The position numbers and the translations under genes were made by a program. A stretch of 64,000 bases of DNA from Aquimarina sp. MMG016 (lineage in GTDB: Bacteria; Bacteroidota; Bacteroidia; Flavobacteriales; Flavobacteriaceae): the NCBI RefSeq assembly GCF_018100805.1, contig NZ_JAGJEA010000013.1:62001-126000 (forward strand), given 5' to 3'. This document shows positions 1 to 7,506 of the stretch, piece by piece (positions within the stretch are counted from its first letter, which is position 1; the number at the start of each line of letters is the position of its first letter). Below the pieces are notes generated by a model. It had not been told where the DNA came from. It did not search any database and saw only the letters and a program-made list of their open reading frames with translations.

Positions 1-2
1 CA

Positions 3-434
3 CTAAAAAAAGGAAACCAATATTTTACCGATGCGTTAGAGATTATTAAGCAAAAATATCCTGAAAAGGTAGAGATCATAACAACTTATAGTCTTCCATA
101 CAATGAATATCTAAAACAATACAAAAAAGCACATATTCTTTTAGATCAAGTTTTTGCTTACGATCAAGGATATAATGCCCTAGAAGCTATGGCTGCCGGT
201 AAAGTTGTCTTCACAGGTGCAGAGAAAGAGTTTATGGATCATTATGGATTAAAAGAACCTGTAGCCATTAATGCTCTACCTGACGTTAAAGATATTGCTA
301 AAAATTTAGAGAAACTCATTCTTAATCCTGAAGAAATTGTAGCGATTAGTAAACGTGCTCGAAAATTTATTGAAAAACATCATTACTATATTAAGGTTGC
401 TCAAAAATATATGGATACATGGATGAATTCTTAA
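3..434 (+). CDS. Glycosyltransferase, C-terminal part (cut by window edge)
   Basis: The reading frame is open from the first bases of the window to the stop at 434, so the true start lies upstream; the ATG at 189 is internal. The visible 143 residues look like the C-terminal Rossmann half of a GT-B glycosyltransferase: the segment 'HILLDQVFAYDQGYNALEAM' followed by an Ala-Ala-Gly turn and a Glu-rich loop is the usual nucleotide-sugar binding region of GT4-like enzymes. The tail is a helical 'ISKRARKFIEKHH' block typical of these enzymes. The acceptor and sugar cannot be told. The next gene is convergent and encodes a FemAB/GNAT-like protein, so a surface polysaccharide locus probably lies to the left. 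Confidence 0.75.
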   Translation, partial: LKKGNQYFTDALEIIKQKYPEKVEIITTYSLPYNEYLKQYKKAHILLDQVFAYDQGYNALEAMAAGKVVFTGAEKEFMDHYGLKEPVAINALPDVKDIAKNLEKLILNPEEIVAISKRARKFIEKHHYYIKVAQKYMDTWMNS

Positions 435-469
435 TCAATTGATTAGTATAATATCTTTTATTTTAAACC

Positions 470-1438
470 TCAAACTAATTTATCATTTAACAAATAAAAA
501 TTCTCTGTTTGTATCTCATGATATTGTTGAACAATATTAGTAGCTCCAAAACTTTCTTTCCAATACAACAGACCTGAGCTTATAGATTCAGTATTCGGAA
601 CGGTAGATGAACCAAAACTTATATACTTTTTACCCTTATATAATTGTATAATAGTATCAAATAATATATCCAATGCTCCATCATCAGCACGGTCTTCTAA
701 TCCGGAGCTATATTGAAAATGAGCTACATTATCAGAAAGAAATAGTAAAGCTCCGGCTTTAACCGCATTGCTGTCATAAGTACAAAATAACTTGATATGA
801 TCAGGAAATTTATTTTTGAGCAAACGGATCTCTTCTTTAGTGTGAACTGGAGTAGTTCCAAATCTTTTTTGAAGATTTTTAGTAAGTATATCATCCCAAA
901 AAACATCTATTTCATCAGATTCTTTTACTAAAAGCCCCTTTTTATTGGCCAGTTTTATTGCTCTTTGTCGATTTCTATTAGGCTTAGAAAAAGTATTAGT
1001 ATTTATAACTGAGTAAATATCCGTTCTATATAATTTAGATTTTAACCAAAACAAAATCAAATCTAATTCTTGTGAAACTAAGTGATATATCATTGGAATC
1101 ACTTTCAATTTCAGTATGCGAATATTATTTTGGTGTAGCTCCTTTAATAACGCTTCAAAAATTGTTAACTGATTTACAAATTTACTTTTAGCAGATAGTA
1201 AGACCCCTCCATAGCTCAACCCCTGATGTGAATACACAATATCTTTGTCAATATTAGCTGGAAAAAGTGCAACCAGCTTTTCTTTATCGAAAACCATTAA
1301 AGAATAATCTTCAAATCTATCAGCATGATATTCCATAAAATCTCTATGAAATAAAAAAGTGCCATTTTTTGACTTTTTAACAAAATCATTCCAAAGCTTA
1401 TAATCCTCTCTTTGGTATTTCCTTATACTATATTTCAC
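470..1438 (-). CDS. FemAB/GNAT-like acyltransferase (322 aa)
   Basis: The protein has no signal peptide and an N-terminal 'YQREDYKLWNDFVKKSKNGT' block followed by 'FLFHRDFMEYH', the usual opening of FemAB-like and Acetyltransf_6 proteins found in polysaccharide clusters. A second GNAT-like half runs from about residue 160 to 300, with 'KAGALLFLSDNVAHFQYSSG' in the acyl-donor binding region. Such proteins transfer an acyl or aminoacyl group onto cell-surface sugars or peptidoglycan precursors in the cytoplasm. The substrate is unknown. It is convergent with the glycosyltransferase and is likely the edge of the same surface-glycan locus. Confidence is good for the fold and low for the exact reaction. 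Confidence 0.7.
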   Translation of the reverse strand: MKYSIRKYQREDYKLWNDFVKKSKNGTFLFHRDFMEYHADRFEDYSLMVFDKEKLVALFPANIDKDIVYSHQGLSYGGVLLSAKSKFVNQLTIFEALLKELHQNNIRILKLKVIPMIYHLVSQELDLILFWLKSKLYRTDIYSVINTNTFSKPNRNRQRAIKLANKKGLLVKESDEIDVFWDDILTKNLQKRFGTTPVHTKEEIRLLKNKFPDHIKLFCTYDSNAVKAGALLFLSDNVAHFQYSSGLEDRADDGALDILFDTIIQLYKGKKYISFGSSTVPNTESISSGLLYWKESFGATNIVQQYHEIQTENFYLLNDKLV

Positions 1439-1525
1439 AAAAAAAATCTTATTGAAAAGTGAAAATAGTCAAATTGTTTTAGTATCAGGAATTTAAATAT
1501 TACTTTTATAATATCTAAAACGAGC

Positions 1526-1759
1526 TCACGCTTGTTTTTTGATAAAAAGGTAATAAAAATTTATACTCATAATTGCCACGTTAGTTATTATTATAGGTAG
1601 CGACCAATTGAGTAACACTCCATAAATTACAAAAGCCAAACACCCCACAGAGTTTACTAAACGAAGTTTTTTGATATTTCGCATTAAGAAAGATATAAGT
1701 ACCATAAATGATGCAAAATATCCAACAATTTCAACGAATAGATTTTGGTCTAAAGACAT
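1526..1759 (-). CDS. Small YgjV-like inner membrane protein (77 aa)
   Basis: A short hydrophobic protein with three predicted membrane spans (about residues 7-25, 34-52 and 54-72) separated by short loops, the first of them basic ('MRNIKKLRLVNS'). The pattern 'GYFASFMVLISFLM ... LRLVNSVGCLAFVIYG' resembles YgjV-family proteins, often mislabelled as uroporphyrinogen decarboxylase in flavobacterial genomes. No catalytic residues are visible. It stands alone, with the stop about 90 bp from the start of the acyltransferase gene on the same strand. Confidence 0.6.
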   Translation of the reverse strand: MSLDQNLFVEIVGYFASFMVLISFLMRNIKKLRLVNSVGCLAFVIYGVLLNWSLPIIITNVAIMSINFYYLFIKKQA

Positions 1760-1842
1760 AGTTTTTGTGTTTTTTGACGATAAATATTGTTTTTTACCGA
1801 TATTTTAATTGATTTTACAAGTCTTCCGTAAGTATCATTTAT

Positions 1843-1981
1843 TACATTTGCAACGTAAAAATGAAGGAAATTAAGTATTAAGTTACTTTTTATAATACAG
1901 CATTGACCCCAAGCCTATAAATGCCCCAAAAATTACCCCAAATTATTAAGAAAAAATCCTGAGGAAACTCGGGATTTTTTA
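1843..1981 (+). ncRNA. Candidate short transcript, C-rich, with promoter box and terminator
   Basis: A TACATTTG box at 1843-1850 fits the Bacteroidota -7 consensus TAnnTTTG, and a strong hairpin plus T-run ends at about 1981. Between them there is no open frame beyond six codons (ATG at 1861). The segment 1905-1945 carries three CCCCA words ('GACCCCA', 'TGCCCCA', 'TACCCCA') in an otherwise AT-rich setting. This could be an untranslated RNA of about 120 nt. No clear -33 box is seen, so the call is weak. Confidence 0.25.
1956..1981 (+). terminator. Hairpin terminator with GAAA loop
   Basis: ATCCTGAG (1956-1963), loop GAAA, CTCGGGAT (1968-1975) with one G-T wobble, followed by a T-run. It is almost the reverse complement of the terminator at 2346-2369. 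Confidence 0.7.
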
Positions 1982-2174
1982 TTTCATCTATTCTTCCCAA
2001 AGTATATTTTATCACCTATAAAACCTGGACCTCAAACGATAATCATTTACTCATAAACTTAAAGTTTTTATAAAATTCTTTTTTTGAAGCAACTTGGCTT
2101 AATTTCTGTAATCTATATAGTAATGAGAATATAGTATTCTTCAAAATTGGTTTAACAATATAAATATCACACTT

Positions 2175-2273
2175 ATGAAATTGTTTTATGGAATTTTAAT
2201 CGTGGATATAAAGGCATTGAAAAACTTTCTGAAGCAATTGCCTGGCGCAAGTGGTTATGCTATCCGCAAGTAA
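2175..2273 (+). CDS. 32-residue peptide, family copy 1 (FLKxLPGAS-YAIRK type)
   Basis: ATG to TAA gives 32 residues ending in 'FLKQLPGASGYAIRK'. It matches four other 32-codon genes at 28980-30253 at fixed positions: Tyr5, Phe18, Leu19, Leu22, Pro23, Ala25, Ala29, Ile30 and a basic last residue. Its N-terminal half (FYGIL then DIKALK) is closest to the copy at 29285-29383, 27 kb away. The shared block is written with different codons (for example TTG CCT GGC GCA here, TTA CCA GGT GCA at 30155), which points to selection on the peptide. A hairpin terminator follows at 2346. There is no signal peptide or Cys-rich core; residues 2-22 could form an amphipathic helix. Function unknown. Confidence 0.75.
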   Translation: MKLFYGILIVDIKALKNFLKQLPGASGYAIRK

Positions 2274-2345
2274 CTTGAATCCTATTCACCATACATAGAA
2301 AACATCTTAGGGAAAATTTTCTTGAGTGGGTTTGATTACAAAACA

Positions 2346-2372
2346 AAATCCCGAGTTTCCTCGGGATTTCTT
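2346..2372. terminator. Bidirectional terminator between peptide copy 1 and typA
   Basis: Perfect 10-bp stem AAATCCCGAG / CTCGGGATTT with loop TTTC, with A-rich sequence on the left and T-rich on the right, so it can serve both the plus-strand peptide gene and minus-strand typA. Confidence 0.8.
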
Positions 2373-2396
2373 TTGATAAATATATCCACTAATGTG

Positions 2397-4196
2397 TTAA
2401 ACTATTTTATTTCTTTTACGCTCTACTTCTGTTAAAAAAATCTTACGTAGTCTTAAGTGATTCGGTGTTACTTCTACATACTCATCTTTCTGAATATATT
2501 CTAAAGCTTCTTCTAACGAGAACTTAATTGCAGGAACAATCTTAGCTTTATCATCAGCTCCTGATGAACGCACATTAGATAATTTTTTAGTCTTCGTAAC
2601 ATTAACCGTCATATCATCCCCACGAGAGTTTTCTCCAATCACCTGACCTTCATAAATATCTTCTCCCGGATCAACAAAGAATTTCCCTCTATCTTGTAGC
2701 TTATCAATCGAATATGGAATTGCGGTTCCCTTTTCCATAGAAACCAAAGATCCATTAATACGACCAGGAATATCACCCTTAAGTGGCTGGTATTCTTTAA
2801 ATCTATGAGCCATAATAGCTTCTCCTGCAGTAGCTGTCAATAGCTGGTTACGTAAACCAATAATCCCACGAGAAGGAATCATAAATTCACAAACCATACG
2901 ATCTCCTTTAGCTTCCATGCTTAGCATTTCTCCTTTACGCATAGTTACCATTTCTACCGCTTTACCAGAAACGGTTTCCGGAAGATCAATAGTTAATTCC
3001 TCAATTGGCTCACATTTTACTCCGTCAACTTCTTTGATGATTACTTGTGGCTGTCCAATCTGTAGTTCATATCCTTCTCGGCGCATAGTTTCGATAAGTA
3101 CAGATAAATGTAATACTCCTCGACCAAAAACCATAAACTTATCGGCACTATCCGTCTCATTAACTCTAAGTGCTAAGTTTTTCTCTAGTTCTTTCTCTAA
3201 TCTTTCTTTAATATGTCGAGAAGTTACAAATTTACCATCTTTACCAAAGAATGGCGAATCATTAATGGTAAATAACATACTCATTGTTGGTTCATCTATA
3301 GCTATAGTTTTTAAACCTTCTGGATTTTCTATGTCGGCAACAGTATCACCAATTTCGAAACCTTCTAAACCAACTAAAGCACAGATATCACCAGCTTCAA
3401 CCTTATCCACTTTTCTTCTTCCTAATCCTTCAAAAGTATGAAGCTCTTTGATTTTCGATTTCTTGATAGTTCCGTCACGCTTTACTAAAGAAACTTGCAT
3501 TCCTTCAGTCAATGTGCCTCTTTGTAAGCGGCCAATAGCTATTCTTCCCGTAAAAGAAGAAAAGTCTAATGATGTAATCAACATCTGAGTAGTACCCTCC
3601 TCAATTTTTGGTGAAGGTATGTGTTCTATTACCATATCAAGTAAAGGCTCGATATTATCAGTTTCCTTCTGCCAATCTTCACTCATCCAGTTGTTCTTAG
3701 CAGAACCGTATACAGTTGGGAAATCCAATTGCCACTCCTCTGCCCCAAGTTCAAACATTAGATCGAACACCTTTTCATGAACCTCATCCGGTGTACAGTT
3801 TTCTTTATCTACTTTATTCACAACCACACAAGGCTTAAGACCAAGATCAATAGCTTTTTGTAATACAAAACGTGTTTGTGGCATTGGTCCTTCAAAAGCA
3901 TCTACTAATAATAGTACTCCGTCAGCCATATTCAATACACGCTCTACCTCTCCACCAAAATCGGCGTGACCAGGTGTATCGATAATATTAATTTTGGTAT
4001 CCTTATACGTAACAGAAACGTTCTTAGAAGTAATTGTAATTCCCCTTTCTCTTTCCAGATCATTATTATCAAGAATTAAATCACCTGTATTTTCATTTTC
4101 ACGAAACAATTGACAATGGTACATAATCTTATCTACCAAAGTAGTTTTACCGTGATCTACGTGAGCAATAATTGCAATATTCTTTATAGCTGTCAT
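2397..4196 (-). CDS. typA: Ribosome-associated GTPase TypA/BipA
   Basis: A 599-residue translation-factor GTPase of normal family length. G1 'AHVDHGKTT' is at about residues 10-18, switch residues 'ERERGITI' near 48-55, G3 'DTPGHADF' and G4 'NKVDKE' follow, and the C-terminal half has the EF-G-like domains III/V plus the BipA-specific region with 'RGIIGLRNQLLTATAGEAIM'. TypA binds the ribosome and assists 50S assembly and stress or low-temperature translation. It is transcribed alone from the region shared with divergent kdsA. The start ATG at 4196 gives the standard 'MTAIKNIAIIAHVDHGK' N-terminus. Confidence 0.97.
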   Translation of the reverse strand: MTAIKNIAIIAHVDHGKTTLVDKIMYHCQLFRENENTGDLILDNNDLERERGITITSKNVSVTYKDTKINIIDTPGHADFGGEVERVLNMADGVLLLVDAFEGPMPQTRFVLQKAIDLGLKPCVVVNKVDKENCTPDEVHEKVFDLMFELGAEEWQLDFPTVYGSAKNNWMSEDWQKETDNIEPLLDMVIEHIPSPKIEEGTTQMLITSLDFSSFTGRIAIGRLQRGTLTEGMQVSLVKRDGTIKKSKIKELHTFEGLGRRKVDKVEAGDICALVGLEGFEIGDTVADIENPEGLKTIAIDEPTMSMLFTINDSPFFGKDGKFVTSRHIKERLEKELEKNLALRVNETDSADKFMVFGRGVLHLSVLIETMRREGYELQIGQPQVIIKEVDGVKCEPIEELTIDLPETVSGKAVEMVTMRKGEMLSMEAKGDRMVCEFMIPSRGIIGLRNQLLTATAGEAIMAHRFKEYQPLKGDIPGRINGSLVSMEKGTAIPYSIDKLQDRGKFFVDPGEDIYEGQVIGENSRGDDMTVNVTKTKKLSNVRSSGADDKAKIVPAIKFSLEEALEYIQKDEYVEVTPNHLRLRKIFLTEVERKRNKIV

Positions 4197-4315
4197 AAAA
4201 CGCTTCTTTTTTAAGGCTGCAAAGGTACGAGTTATTTCTACAGATTTTACATTATTTATATCTTATTTGAAAAGTCTTAAAATCAGCATCATAAACTCTT
4301 CATTATATTGCATAA

Positions 4316-4342
4316 TTTGTGACAATAAAACCCCTATCTTTG
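4316..4342 (+). promoter_or_regulatory. Probable kdsA promoter
   Basis: TTTG at 4316-4319 and TATCTTTG at 4335-4342 match Bacteroidota -33/-7 boxes, though the 15-bp spacing is shorter than usual. The kdsA start is 20 bp downstream. Confidence 0.45.
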
Positions 4343-4361
4343 CCCTTTAAAATAAGCTATT

Positions 4362-5180
4362 ATGCAACTAAAGAACATACCAAATCTAAAACATCTTGAA
4401 GCCAACAATTTCTTTCTTTTAACTGGTCCTTGTGCTATCGAAGGAGAAGAAATGGCATTACGAATTGCAGAACAAGTAGTTGAAATTACTTCGAAGTTAA
4501 AGATTCCGTATGTATTTAAAGGTTCTTTTAAGAAAGCAAATCGTAGCCGAATTGATAGTTTTACTGGTATCGGAAATGAAAAGGCATTAAAAATTCTTCG
4601 TAAAGTTGGAGAAACTTTTGAAGTTCCTACGGTTACCGATATACATGAAAACGAAGATGCTGCATTAGCTGCAGAATATGTAGATATTTTACAGATTCCA
4701 GCTTTTTTGGTACGTCAAACTGATTTGGTGGTTGCAGCTGCTAAAACAGGCAAAACTGTAAACCTTAAAAAAGGACAATTTATGAGTCCTGAGGCAATGC
4801 AACATGCAGTTAGAAAGGTAAAAGATAGTGGAAACGACAACGCGATGATCACTGATCGTGGAACTATGTTTGGATATCAGGACATGATTGTTGATTTCAG
4901 AGGAATACCAACTATGAAACAATACGGGACAACTGTTCTGGATGTGACTCATTCTCTGCAACAACCTAACCAAACTAGCGGAGTAACCGGCGGAAGACCA
5001 GATATGATTGAAACTATTGCACGTGCAGGAATAGTAACTGGCGTTGATGGATTATTTATGGAAACACACTTTGACCCTGCTAATGCTAAAAGCGATGGAG
5101 CAAATATGCTAGATATTAAACATTTGGAAAAATTATTAAGTAATCTTGTCGCTATTAGACAAACTGTCAATCGGTTATAA
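4362..5180 (+). CDS. kdsA: 3-deoxy-8-phosphooctulonate (KDO-8-P) synthase
   Basis: The enzyme condenses arabinose 5-phosphate with phosphoenolpyruvate to KDO-8-phosphate, the committed step to the inner-core lipopolysaccharide sugar KDO, in the cytoplasm. The 272-residue length and motifs are standard: 'LLTGPCAIEGEE' near residue 20, 'FKGSFKKANRSRIDSFTG' (PEP/phosphate binding), 'DILQIPAFLVRQTDLV', 'KKGQFMSP', and 'GGRPDMIETIARAG' near the end. Its last 14 bp overlap the convergent DUF1801 gene. Confidence 0.97.
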   Translation: MQLKNIPNLKHLEANNFFLLTGPCAIEGEEMALRIAEQVVEITSKLKIPYVFKGSFKKANRSRIDSFTGIGNEKALKILRKVGETFEVPTVTDIHENEDAALAAEYVDILQIPAFLVRQTDLVVAAAKTGKTVNLKKGQFMSPEAMQHAVRKVKDSGNDNAMITDRGTMFGYQDMIVDFRGIPTMKQYGTTVLDVTHSLQQPNQTSGVTGGRPDMIETIARAGIVTGVDGLFMETHFDPANAKSDGANMLDIKHLEKLLSNLVAIRQTVNRL

Positions 5181-5529
5181 ACTTTTCATTTCTAAAAGTA
5201 TACGCTTGCTCCAGGATTTCGATTAACACTTGATCATCTATTTCATCCGGAGTTCTATAACGAAGAGATTTTACATACTTCCTTTTATCGGATTCTAATT
5301 TCTCGATATGCTTGGTAAAATACTGGGCTCCCCAGAATCCTACATCGACATATCCTTTGGTTACGTTAAGATAACAGATTGGACTTTTCTCTACATAATA
5401 AAACGGAACTCTCCATTTATACAACAGCTCTACTCCAGGAACAGTTGTTTCAACAATTACTTGTAGATGTAACAATATTGACTTAAAAGGTTCCGGTTGT
5501 TTAAGAATATATGCTTCTGCTGGATTCAT
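5167..5529 (-). CDS. DUF1801 domain protein (120 aa)
   Basis: A small soluble protein with the DUF1801/YdhG-type fold signature: 'MNPAEAYILKQPEPFKSILL' start, 'PGVELLYKWRVPFYYVEKSP' centre and 'CYLNVTKGYVDVGFWG' strand pair. The family has no established enzymatic role. The 3' end overlaps kdsA by 14 bp on the opposite strand, so the two transcripts must collide or be antisense at their ends. Confidence 0.8.
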   Translation of the reverse strand: MNPAEAYILKQPEPFKSILLHLQVIVETTVPGVELLYKWRVPFYYVEKSPICYLNVTKGYVDVGFWGAQYFTKHIEKLESDKRKYVKSLRYRTPDEIDDQVLIEILEQAYTFRNEKFITD

Positions 5530-5601
5530 TTGTGAATTTTATCCTTTAGTGATTGCAAGATATTTATTACCTTTTTAATCCAGAAGAAATTGCTTGATAA
5601 A

Positions 5602-6000
5602 GTGGACAGAAAACTAAAACATCTCGAATTGATTCAAAACATCATTAATAGAATGAATTCGAGTTCTTTTATCATTAAAGGCTGGAGTATTACATTGGTA
5701 TCTGGGTTATTTGCCCTTTCAATAACATATGGAAATATACCCCTGATCATTGCGTCCCTTTTTGTTCTTTTAATTTTCTGGATTATGGATGGTTTTTATA
5801 TTTCCAGAGAGAGAATGTTTCGCGATCTTTATGAAGATGTTGCAACTAAAAATGAAGATCAGATTGACTTTAAAATGATGATAAATCATTATTACAAAGG
5901 TAATAGAACTTGGTTTGCAAGCATTTTTTCAAAAACTTTACTACCCTTTTACCTCCCTATATTACTAGGATTAGTTACTATTTATATTGTAACTCGATAA
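5602..6000 (+). CDS. Two-to-four-span membrane protein, hypothetical (132 aa)
   Basis: I chose GTG at 5602 because family members begin 'M-x-KLKHLE-x-IQ' and this start gives 'MDRKLKHLELIQNIINRMNS'; a TTG at 5590 would add four residues. Two hydrophobic segments ('SITLVSGLFALSITY', 'IIASLFVLLIFWIMDGFY') form a hairpin near the N-terminus, and a third ('LLPFYLPILLGLVTIYIV') ends the protein. Between them lies a soluble acidic loop. The family is widespread but uncharacterised. It precedes the winged-helix/creD region but is upstream of the 6054 palindrome, so it is probably separately transcribed. Confidence 0.6.
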   Translation: MDRKLKHLELIQNIINRMNSSSFIIKGWSITLVSGLFALSITYGNIPLIIASLFVLLIFWIMDGFYISRERMFRDLYEDVATKNEDQIDFKMMINHYYKGNRTWFASIFSKTLLPFYLPILLGLVTIYIVTR

Positions 6001-6053
6001 TTAATCTTATATAGAAAAATTAATAAATTTTGCACAATTCAATATTTTAATTT

Positions 6054-6072
6054 TACTTTGCATTTCAAAGTA
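6054..6072 (+). promoter_or_regulatory. Palindromic operator A of the winged-helix regulator
   Basis: TACTTTGCATTTCAAAGTA is a 19-bp inverted repeat with one mismatched pair. It overlaps a -7-like TTACTTTG box that sits 20 bp after a TTG, and lies 9 bp before the ATG at 6081. The same palindrome recurs at 7472-7490. Position over the promoter suggests repression. Confidence 0.7.
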
Positions 6073-6080
6073 CTTTTAAA

Positions 6081-6686
6081 ATGAGCACAGAAGAATACTT
6101 AAAAGATATCACTGAGATTAAAGATATGATGAACAAATCGTCACGTTTTTTCTCTCTTAGTGGGTTATCAGGAATTATGGCCGGAATTTATGCTTTAATT
6201 GGGGCAGCAATAGCATATTACCTAGTAAGCATTAGTGGTAGAGAATACTTGATTCTTGACGGAAAAATATTTAACTATATTCTTTTAGATTTAACACTAA
6301 TAGCTTTATTAAGTGTACTAACCGCAATTTATTTAAGTCATAGAAAGGCTAAAAAGAACAATGAAACGCTATGGAATACAGCATCTAGAAGGTTGATTTC
6401 TGCATTTCTAATTCCATTAGTAACTGGTGGTATATTTATTGCCATCAAAATCTTTAATAACCATTACGGTCTTACTGGGTCATTAATGCTAATCTTTTAT
6501 GGATTAGCTTTGGTTAATGCCTCTAAATATACAATTGGTAATGTAAAATACTTAGGGTATATAGAAATCATATTGGGTTTGATTTGTTCTATGTTTCCTA
6601 CCTATGGGTTTTGGTTTTGGGTAGCTGGATTTGGAGTAATGCATATCATATACGGAAGTTTGATATACTTTAATCACGATAGATAA
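6081..6686 (+). CDS. Multi-span membrane protein, hypothetical (201 aa)
   Basis: A short cytoplasmic N-terminus ('MSTEEYLKDITEIKDMMNKS') is followed by about six hydrophobic segments with a basic loop 'LSHRKAKKNNETLWNTASRR' in the middle. No catalytic motif is visible. It is the first gene of an operon with the EF-hand protein (3 bp gap) and the winged-helix regulator at 7158. This order, membrane protein with a small MarR/ArsR-like regulator and later creD, is common in Bacteroidota, which suggests a membrane stress or envelope role, by inference only. Confidence 0.65.
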   Translation: MSTEEYLKDITEIKDMMNKSSRFFSLSGLSGIMAGIYALIGAAIAYYLVSISGREYLILDGKIFNYILLDLTLIALLSVLTAIYLSHRKAKKNNETLWNTASRRLISAFLIPLVTGGIFIAIKIFNNHYGLTGSLMLIFYGLALVNASKYTIGNVKYLGYIEIILGLICSMFPTYGFWFWVAGFGVMHIIYGSLIYFNHDR

Positions 6687-6689
6687 GCA

Positions 6690-7124
6690 ATGAACTCAAT
6701 CACATTACCATATCACCTGCTTATTCCTTCGGTTATAAGTTTAACTATATTGATTTTGTTAGTCAGTAAGAGGAAATATTTTGATAAGAAATACAAAAAA
6801 AGTTTATGGATATATAGCCTAATCTTTTTTGTAATATATAGTTTTATGGTTGGTAAAAATACTTTTGATGATATCTATTATCAATGGAATCTTAATCAAT
6901 ATGACCTCAACCAAGATGGTTTTTTTACCGGTGATGAAGTTACAGAAGAATTTAGAATAGCATTGAAGCTTTTAACACAAGACACAAGTAGAAATTTTTC
7001 CTTTATTACCGGAGCTATTTTTTCGCTCTTAGTATCAACACCAATATATTTTATGAGTTTGATAATTGAAAAGGTGAAAAGTAGTAATTACATTCATTGT
7101 AATCCAAAGAATTTTAATATTTAA
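6690..7124 (+). CDS. Membrane protein with a single EF-hand loop (144 aa)
   Basis: Two N-terminal membrane spans (about 9-27 and 38-56) and one C-terminal span (about 113-130) flank an exposed region with a canonical calcium loop, 'DLNQDGFFTGDEV': Asp1, Asn3, Asp5 and acidic 12 positions are present. The arrangement would put the EF-hand outside the cytoplasm or in a loop, so calcium sensing or structural binding is possible. It starts 3 bp after the previous stop and is in the same operon as the downstream regulator. Confidence 0.65.
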   Translation: MNSITLPYHLLIPSVISLTILILLVSKRKYFDKKYKKSLWIYSLIFFVIYSFMVGKNTFDDIYYQWNLNQYDLNQDGFFTGDEVTEEFRIALKLLTQDTSRNFSFITGAIFSLLVSTPIYFMSLIIEKVKSSNYIHCNPKNFNI

Positions 7125-7157
7125 TAAAGAGATTTTTCTGCTTATGCGGAAACAAGA

Positions 7158-7451
7158 ATGAAAAATATAATAGGTAATATAAACAAAGCATTTGATCATC
7201 GAATCCGGTTAGGTATTATGTCGGTATTGATGGTGAATGAGCATGCTGATTTTAAAATGCTAAAAGAATTACTTGGTGCTACTGATGGAAACCTTGCAAG
7301 CCATACTAAAGCGTTAGAAAAAGAAGAATATATCGTGGTAGAAAAATCATTTATCGGTAGAAAACCCAATACACGTTACAGTGCCACAAAAAAAGGTCGT
7401 GAAGCTTTTAAAAAACACGTAGAAGCTATTGAAAAACTATTAAAACAATAG
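7158..7451 (+). CDS. Winged-helix transcriptional regulator (HTH_34-like, 97 aa)
   Basis: A one-domain DNA-binding protein. 'KAFDHRIRLGIMSVLMVNEH' is helix 1, 'DFKMLKELLGATDGNLASHTKALEKEEYI' is the helix-turn-helix with recognition helix, and 'EKSFIGRKPNTRYSATKKGR' is the wing. It belongs with the winged-helix HTH_34/MarR-like group that often sits next to creD or small membrane proteins. Two palindromes of the form TACTTTGnATTTCAAAGTA in front of its own operon (6054) and the next one (7472) are the likely binding sites, giving autorepression plus control of 7507-8924 and possibly creD. Confidence 0.85.
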   Translation: MKNIIGNINKAFDHRIRLGIMSVLMVNEHADFKMLKELLGATDGNLASHTKALEKEEYIVVEKSFIGRKPNTRYSATKKGREAFKKHVEAIEKLLKQ

Positions 7452-7471
7452 TCATATTTTTTTTGATTATT

Positions 7472-7490
7472 TACTTTGAATTTCAAAGTA
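7472..7490 (+). promoter_or_regulatory. Palindromic operator B of the winged-helix regulator
   Basis: TACTTTGAATTTCAAAGTA is a perfect inverted repeat (9 bp arms, one central base). The 10 bases after it (CTTTTAAAA plus A) also match site A, so 30 bp are nearly identical between two promoters 1.4 kb apart. It lies 16 bp before the ATG at 7507. Confidence 0.75.
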
Positions 7491-7506
7491 CTTTTAAAAA
7501 CACAAA

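Noticed and set aside
2175..2273. tRNA or leader-peptide of typA
   Set aside because: No cloverleaf or CCA-like end; typA is on the other strand, so attenuation of typA is impossible.
2917..3441. Long antisense frame within typA
   Set aside because: Shadow of the typA codon pattern; no start context, no homology pattern and typA is fully convincing.
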